A DNA stretch of 18,466 nucleotides from Methanoregulaceae archaeon (lineage in GTDB: Archaea; Halobacteriota; Methanomicrobia; Methanomicrobiales; Methanospirillaceae): contig DUGU01000011.1 of NCBI GenBank assembly GCA_013331215.1, positions 218 to 18,683 of the forward strand, given 5' to 3'. Below the pieces are notes generated by a model that saw only the letters and a list, made by a program, of their open reading frames with translations, was not told where the DNA came from and ran no database searches. The translations under genes were made by a program, and so were the position numbers. Positions 13,919 through 18,466 of the stretch are shown in pieces (position 1 is the stretch's first letter; every line of letters starts with the position of its first letter).

Positions 13919-15034
13919 ATGACCGAGGCGACGTACGGCGAAGTGCAGGACCACCTTGATCGGCTGATCGGCAGTGTCCATGCCGAGCTCGCTCACGACA
14001 CGGCCGAACTCGGTCGCTCGGACGTGCCCAGGTTCCTCTCACGCCTGCTCGTCGCGGATCTGGTCCTCGCGAACCTGCTGCTCTGGCTCGTGCTGCCCGA
14101 CTATTCCCTCTACTGGATCACAGCAAGTTTCTTCCTGTACGTGGTCTATCCGTTCCTGTTCCTGGTTCCGTCCTCAGGTAAATCCACCGGCGACGGGACC
14201 GAACATCCCTCGGGCTCGCTGTCGGAGCGCTTCGGCGGAACCGGCCTTGCCGAGTACCGGTGGACGATCGCGAAGATCTTCTGGAACTCCTTCTTCATCA
14301 ACAGCCTGCCCCTTGCGCCGGCGTTCATCGCCATCTACAGCCTGAACATCCTCTTTGCCCTGCTCCGGGGTGAAGGCCTGATCGGATGGCTGATCATCTT
14401 CCAGTCTGCCGCAATCCTGATCTTTTACCTCGCCATCGCGGTCCTCAAGCCTTACACGGGGGGGTTTCTCGACTCCGTGATCGGTCTCCAGAACACGGTC
14501 TCCGCAAAAATGCACCGCCGGGTCCAGCCGCTCTGGAAGATCATGCTCCCGATCGGGCTCGCTGCGGGGGTCGTCGCGATCGTGTTGATCGCGGCCATGC
14601 TCCTGCCAGGATTCACGCTCGGCGTCATCTGGAAATCGGAGGCGACCGTGACCGGGCTCGGCTTCATCCCGGTCCTCTTCGTCCTCGCGAGCCAGATTGT
14701 GCTGGTCCGGTATGCCCAGGGGGCCGCGAGCAGCAGACTGGTCCGTCAGCTCCGGCAACGGAAGATCGAGATCCTCACCCGGCATGTGCTCGCGCCACTC
14801 GAGGCCTATCGGAACCAGCTGTCCAAGCCGGTGCCCGGCGTGCTGGATCGGTTCGCGCAGGACTTCGCCGATATCCGGGCGACGTTCCTCTCGTCGAAGG
14901 TCTATCGCATGCAGGTTCAGGATCTGGAGGGCCTCCTGCCGATTCACGTCGTGGTCCCGGACCTTGAGCTGGTCCTGAATCGGGAGACGATCCAGCTCCT
15001 GGGCGATCAGCCGGGCTCCCGGCAGATCCTGTAA
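13919..15034 (+). CDS. Six-helix membrane protein with cytoplasmic C-terminal domain
   Basis: The family is not recognised. The 371-residue product has a hydrophilic N-terminus (1-38) and about six membrane helices (near 41-60, 63-84, 125-149, 153-176, 207-229 and 246-264). A polar loop at 85-120 (rich in Ser and Gly) separates helices two and three. The C-terminal hundred residues are soluble and mostly helical, rich in Arg and Leu, ending in VVVPDLELVLNRETIQLL. The ATG at 13919 is preceded by GGAGTAAGG, a good ribosome binding site. It lies 64 bases after the CetZ pair on the same strand and is convergent with the HEAT gene (7-bp gap). It may belong to the same function, but the gap with a T-rich element leaves room for its own promoter. 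Confidence 0.85.
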   Translation: MTEATYGEVQDHLDRLIGSVHAELAHDTAELGRSDVPRFLSRLLVADLVLANLLLWLVLPDYSLYWITASFFLYVVYPFLFLVPSSGKSTGDGTEHPSGSLSERFGGTGLAEYRWTIAKIFWNSFFINSLPLAPAFIAIYSLNILFALLRGEGLIGWLIIFQSAAILIFYLAIAVLKPYTGGFLDSVIGLQNTVSAKMHRRVQPLWKIMLPIGLAAGVVAIVLIAAMLLPGFTLGVIWKSEATVTGLGFIPVLFVLASQIVLVRYAQGAASSRLVRQLRQRKIEILTRHVLAPLEAYRNQLSKPVPGVLDRFAQDFADIRATFLSSKVYRMQVQDLEGLLPIHVVVPDLELVLNRETIQLLGDQPGSRQIL

Positions 15035-15041
15035 AAAGCTG

Positions 15042-15605
15042 TCAGGCAGGAGGGCCTGCGCTGCCCGACCCCCCTCCGCCGGGAGGGGCCTCATTCTCGG
15101 GGCAGCAGGTGCCGACGAGGGCCTGGATGCCCGGCCCCTCCATCTGCCAGAGTACGAGCCCGGCTACGGCCCCGAGCGTGCCGCCGGCCTCGACAGCCTC
15201 GCGCAGGCGACCGATCGCCGGCTCGCCGATGCGGGTGAGCGCCTGCGCCGCGAAGCCCCTGAGCTCGGTGTCGCTCTCGACCTCGAGGAGCCCGACGAGC
15301 GGATCGACCGCATCCTCACCAAGCTCGGCAAGCGCCGCCGCCGCGTAGCGCCGGAATTCCGGGTCCCGCCTCTCCCGAAGTGCGGCAATCAGCGGGTCCA
15401 TGGCTGGCCGGCCGATGCGCGCCAGTGCGACCGCAAGGTACCACCGCTGGTCGTTGTTCGCGGACGTCGCGAGTGCCTCGATCAAGGGGGGGATCGCACT
15501 CGCACCCGCGCCGCCGAGTTGGCGCGATGCCTCACGCTGCTGGTCCATGTCACCCGCGTGCAGCTGCCCTATCCATTCCAAGATCTCGTTCTGTTGTTCG
15601 ACCAT
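15042..15605 (-). CDS. HEAT-repeat protein with Gly/Pro-rich tail
   Basis: The 187-residue soluble protein has about four HEAT repeats of the PBS-lyase type between residues 20 and 160. Examples are AIPPLIEAL...RWYLAVALARIGRPA (38-68), MDPLIAAL...FRRYAAAALAELGEDA (69-99) and VDPLVGLL...LRGFAAQALTRIGEPA (100-130). A short tail has the pair CC at 167-168 and ends in a Gly/Pro/Ser run. Such repeats are protein-binding scaffolds. The ATG at 15605 fits a GAGGTGAT ribosome binding site six bases upstream; the longer frame to 15773 was not used because it overlaps the neighbour and lacks repeat character. It is probably co-transcribed with the second HEAT gene upstream. Partner unknown. Confidence 0.8.
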   Translation of the reverse strand: MVEQQNEILEWIGQLHAGDMDQQREASRQLGGAGASAIPPLIEALATSANNDQRWYLAVALARIGRPAMDPLIAALRERRDPEFRRYAAAALAELGEDAVDPLVGLLEVESDTELRGFAAQALTRIGEPAIGRLREAVEAGGTLGAVAGLVLWQMEGPGIQALVGTCCPENEAPPGGGGSGSAGPPA

Positions 15606-15610
15606 CAGGA

Positions 15611-15676
15611 TCACCTCGATTCTCTTGCCGATGGAGGGGCAGTCCGATGTTCGCGGCATCTCAAGCACGGTGTCAT
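15611..15676 (-). CDS. Possible 21-residue small ORF upstream of the HEAT gene
   Basis: An ATG at 15676 follows the strong ribosome binding sequence GAGGAGGTGG at close spacing. The frame encodes 21 residues starting MTPCLRCREH, with a CxxC pair and a basic C-terminus. Its TGA at 15613-15611 lies inside the ribosome binding site of the HEAT gene, which starts at 15605. It may be a leader peptide coupled to that gene, or chance in GC-rich DNA; no family is recognised. Confidence 0.2.
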   Translation of the reverse strand: MTPCLRCREHRTAPPSARESR

Positions 15677-15769
15677 CCACCTCCTCTCCCGGCCGATGCT
15701 CGACAATACACAGCATTCCAGATAAACAGATCCCCGCCGACGCCCGGAGCAGCAGCGGATCCCGCCGAT

Positions 15770-16399
15770 TCAATCCGCCGGGTTTATGCGGAGGAGGGCG
15801 ACTGCGGCCGCCCGGCGAACCGACTCGGTCGGGTCCCGCAGGGCCTGGAGCAGCCCGTCCACCCCCGCCGGATCGCCGAGCAGCCCGAGCACCTCGGCCG
15901 CACTCTGTCGAACACGGGGATCAGGGTCGGCGAGCGCGTCGAACATGAGAGGAAGGCATGGTGCGCCGAGCCGGGCGAGGGCCGAGACGGCCCTCCCTCG
16001 CACGAACCGATCCGAGTCAGCGAGCCGGGCGCGCAGAGCGGGGCCGGCGCGCGGATCACCGATGTCACCGAGCGCCACGATCGCCTTCCAGCGGACATCC
16101 GGGTCGCCGTCCTCGGCAAGCGTGGCAAGGCCGGCCACGGCCGGTCCTCCGAGGCGTGCGAGCCCCTCGGCAGCGCGCCACCGAACGCCCTCCTCGTCCG
16201 GCCCGGCAAGCGCGGCGAGGAGCGCGTCCAGCGCGGCCGGGTCGCCGAGATCGCCAAGCGCCACTGCCGCAAGATGGCGCACGGATGGATCGCCCCGCTC
16301 GAGGAGACGCTCGAGCGCCGCTATATCCCGATGTTCCTTCAACCGCGCCACGAGCCGTGCAGGTTCGACGCGCGCGAGGATGAAGTCGAGCCAGCCCAT
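15770..16399 (-). CDS. HEAT-repeat protein (PBS-lyase type repeats)
   Basis: This 209-residue protein is almost entirely HEAT repeats of about 31 residues. Six are visible, each with an 'A..ALG.LGDP' end: at 40-55 (VRHLAAVALGDLGDPA), 71-87, 102-117 (VRWKAIVALGDIGDPR), 133-148, 163-178 (VRQSAAEVLGLLGDPA) and 194-207. The N-terminus MGWLDFILARVEPARLVARL is a capping helix. The ATG at 16399 was preferred over a frame to 16492, which would overlap the aconitase-X gene and has no repeat similarity. Repeats of this kind serve as adaptors or regulatory scaffolds, for example in phycobilin lyases and in many archaeal proteins of unknown role. The next gene downstream is also HEAT-type, likely an old duplication. 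Confidence 0.85.
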   Translation of the reverse strand: MGWLDFILARVEPARLVARLKEHRDIAALERLLERGDPSVRHLAAVALGDLGDPAALDALLAALAGPDEEGVRWRAAEGLARLGGPAVAGLATLAEDGDPDVRWKAIVALGDIGDPRAGPALRARLADSDRFVRGRAVSALARLGAPCLPLMFDALADPDPRVRQSAAEVLGLLGDPAGVDGLLQALRDPTESVRRAAAVALLRINPAD

Positions 16400-16433
16400 G
16401 GCGTACGGGGAATCAACCCCGGACCAGAAAAGA

Positions 16434-17597
16434 TCAGCTCGTGGCCACAGCCACGCAGTCTTCGAGGGTGGCGAGGCGCGCCGCAGCCCCACACATGCTC
16501 GGCATGTACGCGGAGGCCTTGCCGCTGTTCGTCATCACGGCCCCGTAGCGCTCGAGCGCGGGCGAGACGACCATGCAGGTGTCGGCGTAGACCCTGGCGC
16601 CGCTCCTCTCGATCGCGGCAACCTCCGCCGGGTGCGCGGCGATCAGACGTCGGGCCGCGAAGACGTAGAGCGGCTTCGTGGTCCGCTTCCCGGCGAGCAG
16701 CTCGGCGACCCGGGCAAGCTCCTCCTCGGAGCAGTGGGGACATCCGATAGCAACCGCCTCCACCGGGAGGTCGGACCAGACCGCCTCGACCTCGCCCGCC
16801 CCGAACGTGATCGTCTCAAGCCCTGCGGTCTCGAACGGGAAGACCCGGGCCTCCGGCGTGATCCGGTCGACGTGGAAGAGCGCGACCGCGCCCGTTGCGG
16901 CCATGGCCGCCCCGAGGCTCTTGAGCCCGTCACGGGTCGGCCTGATCCCCCGGAAGAACGGGCGCCCCGCTCCGACCTCGCGTCCTGCCAGGACGCCGAG
17001 CGCCCCGTACCACCCGCCATCTGGCGCGGAAGGCGCGCCCTCGACCTCGACCACGACGGTCGGCCGGCGGTTCTCCACCAGGTGCAGCCCGTAGAACGGG
17101 GTCTTGCCCACGAGCGCCGCAGCGAGTGCGGTCGGTCCCCCCTCGCGGTTCGTGCGCGCCCCGATCGCGGAGTTGGCGTAGCAGACGGCCGATGACTCGG
17201 ACCAGGCGAGGTGGTCGCCGTAGTGGGTCATCGAGAGGTAGTACGGGGTGCAGGTGCATTCGAGCCGGATCCCGAGGCTGCGGTATACCTCGACCACCTG
17301 CTCCTGCTTCTTCGCGAAGGCCGGATCGATCCCCATCTCATGCCAGCGCTCCAGGTCCATTCCGACCGGGTTCAGCACGGCCGGCACGACCGCCCGCGCG
17401 TCGAGGGAGGAGAGCCACTCGAGTCCCCAGTCCCCAATCGTCTTGTACGAGGCCCCCGAGACCTGGGCCGACGCGATCGGCACGAGCCGCTCGGCCCCGT
17501 AGACCGTGCCGAGCCCGACCAGCAGCTCCATGAGCCGCTGCCGGGTTTCGCCGAACTCGCCCGCGAGGACGCGTTCGTCGTCCCGATCAAGCTGCAT
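16434..17597 (-). CDS. Aconitase-X catalytic (large) subunit, phosphomevalonate dehydratase
   Basis: The 387-residue product is the archaeal AcnX large subunit (formerly DUF521). With its small subunit it dehydrates mevalonate 5-phosphate to trans-anhydromevalonate 5-phosphate in the archaeal mevalonate pathway. It starts MQLDRDDERVLAGEFGETRQ and has SAQVSGASYKTIGDWGLEWL (43-62), TCTPYYLSMTHYGDH (115-129), WSESSAVCYANS (132-143), GCPHCSEEEL (285-294), ADTCMVVSP (338-346) and NSGKASAYMPSMCG (357-370). The cysteines in these blocks include likely iron-sulfur ligands. I chose the ATG at 17597, which overlaps the UbiD stop, rather than a GTG five codons earlier. The gene for the small subunit (swivel domain, about 130 residues) is not in the window. 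Confidence 0.92.
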   Translation of the reverse strand: MQLDRDDERVLAGEFGETRQRLMELLVGLGTVYGAERLVPIASAQVSGASYKTIGDWGLEWLSSLDARAVVPAVLNPVGMDLERWHEMGIDPAFAKKQEQVVEVYRSLGIRLECTCTPYYLSMTHYGDHLAWSESSAVCYANSAIGARTNREGGPTALAAALVGKTPFYGLHLVENRRPTVVVEVEGAPSAPDGGWYGALGVLAGREVGAGRPFFRGIRPTRDGLKSLGAAMAATGAVALFHVDRITPEARVFPFETAGLETITFGAGEVEAVWSDLPVEAVAIGCPHCSEEELARVAELLAGKRTTKPLYVFAARRLIAAHPAEVAAIERSGARVYADTCMVVSPALERYGAVMTNSGKASAYMPSMCGAAARLATLEDCVAVATS

Positions 17598-18466
17598 CGT
17601 CCCACCCCGCACGGACGAACTCGTTTTCCCGGCCCAGCTCCATGGTCGCGTCGACGCCGACCTTCACGTTCATGCCGTCCCCGATCCGTGAGGGGTCCAG
17701 GGACGACCCCCGGGCCCCCGCGACCACGAGCAGGTCCGTATCACCGCGAACGCGTGTCGCGATGGCGTACTCGACCTCCCCCATATCGCAGGGGTCGATG
17801 TCTTCGTCCACGATGACCACGTGCTTGAGCGAGGTATGCGCCGCAAAGGCGGCCATGCAGGCGTTCTTGCCATCGCCGTTCGTCGCCTTCTTCACCTGCA
17901 CCACGGCGTGGAGGTAGCCGCATCCGCCAGGGGTCAGGACCACGTTCCTCACCGTCGTGACGCCGGCCACCGCGCGGTAGATGATCGGCTCGTACGGAGC
18001 TCCCATCAGGGCCTTGTGCTCGGCCCCGCCAGGGAGGATGCCGTGGTAGATCGGGTCCTGTTTGATCGACATGCCCACGAGCTCGATAACTGGCTGGACC
18101 CTGACCGGGTCGTAGGTCCCGGTAATATCTACGAACGGCCCTTCGTCCGCGGTTGCGGGCCCGATGGACCCTTCGAGCACCACCTCGGCGTCGGGCACGA
18201 GGACGCCGTTTCCGCATTCGCGCACGGGAAGTTCACCCCCGAGGAGCTCGGCCGCATACGCGAGCTCCTTGCCCTCGGGCACGCGCGTGCTGGCCGCGAG
18301 CATCACGGCCGGGTGGACGCCGATCGCGATCGCGACCGGTAGCGCCTCCCCATTCGCGAGGGCCGTGCGGCGGAGGTTGTACGTGTGCCGACCCTCAACA
18401 AGCCTGGCTACCAAACGGTCGGAGCCATCCACGAGCATCCGGTGGACGGAGGCGTTCTGGACGCCG
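17587..18466 (-). CDS. UbiD-family decarboxylase, probable anhydromevalonate phosphate decarboxylase (partial, start outside)
   Basis: The frame is open to the right edge and ends with TGA at 17587-17589, giving about 292 residues of a family usually 420-490 long. It is a prenylated-FMN enzyme: NASVHRM near the edge matches the family's Asn/Arg motif, AIGVHPAVMLAAS follows, and VLEGSIGP then EGPFVDITGTYD supply the acidic residues of the Arg-Glu-Asp catalytic set. ELVGMSIKQDPIYHGILPGG and KHVVIVDEDIDPCDMGEVEYAIATR are typical of the C-terminal domain. Fused by an 11-bp overlap to the aconitase-X gene, it very likely decarboxylates trans-anhydromevalonate 5-phosphate to isopentenyl phosphate. 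The rival reading, a menaquinone or other UbiD, is less likely because of this partner. Confidence 0.9.
   Translation of the reverse strand, partial: GVQNASVHRMLVDGSDRLVARLVEGRHTYNLRRTALANGEALPVAIAIGVHPAVMLAASTRVPEGKELAYAAELLGGELPVRECGNGVLVPDAEVVLEGSIGPATADEGPFVDITGTYDPVRVQPVIELVGMSIKQDPIYHGILPGGAEHKALMGAPYEPIIYRAVAGVTTVRNVVLTPGGCGYLHAVVQVKKATNGDGKNACMAAFAAHTSLKHVVIVDEDIDPCDMGEVEYAIATRVRGDTDLLVVAGARGSSLDPSRIGDGMNVKVGVDATMELGRENEFVRAGWDDAA

Noticed and set aside
15058..15090. GC-rich inverted repeat near the end of the HEAT gene as a terminator
   Set aside because: It lies inside the coding sequence for the Gly/Pro tail and has no following T run on either strand.
15380..17195. Long plus-strand open frames of 456 and 469 codons
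   Set aside because: They lie opposite the HEAT and aconitase-X genes, are rich in Arg, Ser and Pro, and overlap each other in different frames. The minus-strand proteins have clear family motifs.

Overview
The window is high-GC, densely coded DNA from a methanogenic archaeon, most likely of the order Methanomicrobiales. This rests on the archaeal cluster L7Ae - S28e - L24e - NDK, the archaeal modified mevalonate pathway enzymes (aconitase-X large subunit and a UbiD-type decarboxylase), a CetZ-type tubulin homologue, two archaeal DUF2298 'YYY' membrane proteins, and TATA-like promoters. The exact genus cannot be read from the sequence. No rRNA, tRNA, CRISPR array, insertion sequence or phage gene was seen.

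Layout. 1-122 (+): the last 39 codons of exodeoxyribonuclease VII small subunit. 119-1745 (-): a DUF371 protein and an APC-family amino-acid permease. 1777-1993 (-): a frameshifted remnant of a cache-type sensor protein whose intact relative, a lipoprotein, lies just upstream at 2158-2991. 3054-4282 (-): ndk, rpl24e, rps28e and rpl7ae in one tight operon behind a clear TATA box, with a leader carrying C/D-box-like elements. 4443-11420 (-): five genes overlapping or nearly abutting in one transcription unit (FAD oxidoreductase, GT2 glycosyltransferase, MprF/AglD-type membrane protein, and two tandem DUF2298 membrane proteins). 11537-13854 (+): CetZ translationally coupled to a secreted, membrane-anchored helical protein, followed at 13919-15034 by a six-helix membrane protein. 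15042-16399 (-): two HEAT-repeat proteins. 16434-18466 (-): aconitase-X large subunit and the C-terminal part of the UbiD-family decarboxylase, which runs off the right edge.

How the parts may work together. The 4443-11420 operon has the parts expected of a lipid-linked sugar pathway: a soluble GT-A enzyme to charge a polyprenyl phosphate, a membrane protein of the flippase-like family, two large polytopic proteins that look like GT-C-type transferases, and a flavoprotein that could act on the lipid or the sugar. The CetZ gene is divergently transcribed from the same 116-bp intergenic region, and its partners are an exported membrane-anchored protein and a polytopic membrane protein. Taken together, 4443-15034 could be a cell-surface and cell-shape locus. 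The two operons are the best candidates here for an undescribed system, but the functional link is inference from gene order. The right-hand genes supply isopentenyl phosphate for archaeal lipids and so for the polyprenyl carrier as well.

Limits: calls rest on reading motifs by eye, without database searches. Several starts were moved from the longest open frame on the basis of family alignment, ribosome binding sites and overlap with the upstream gene.
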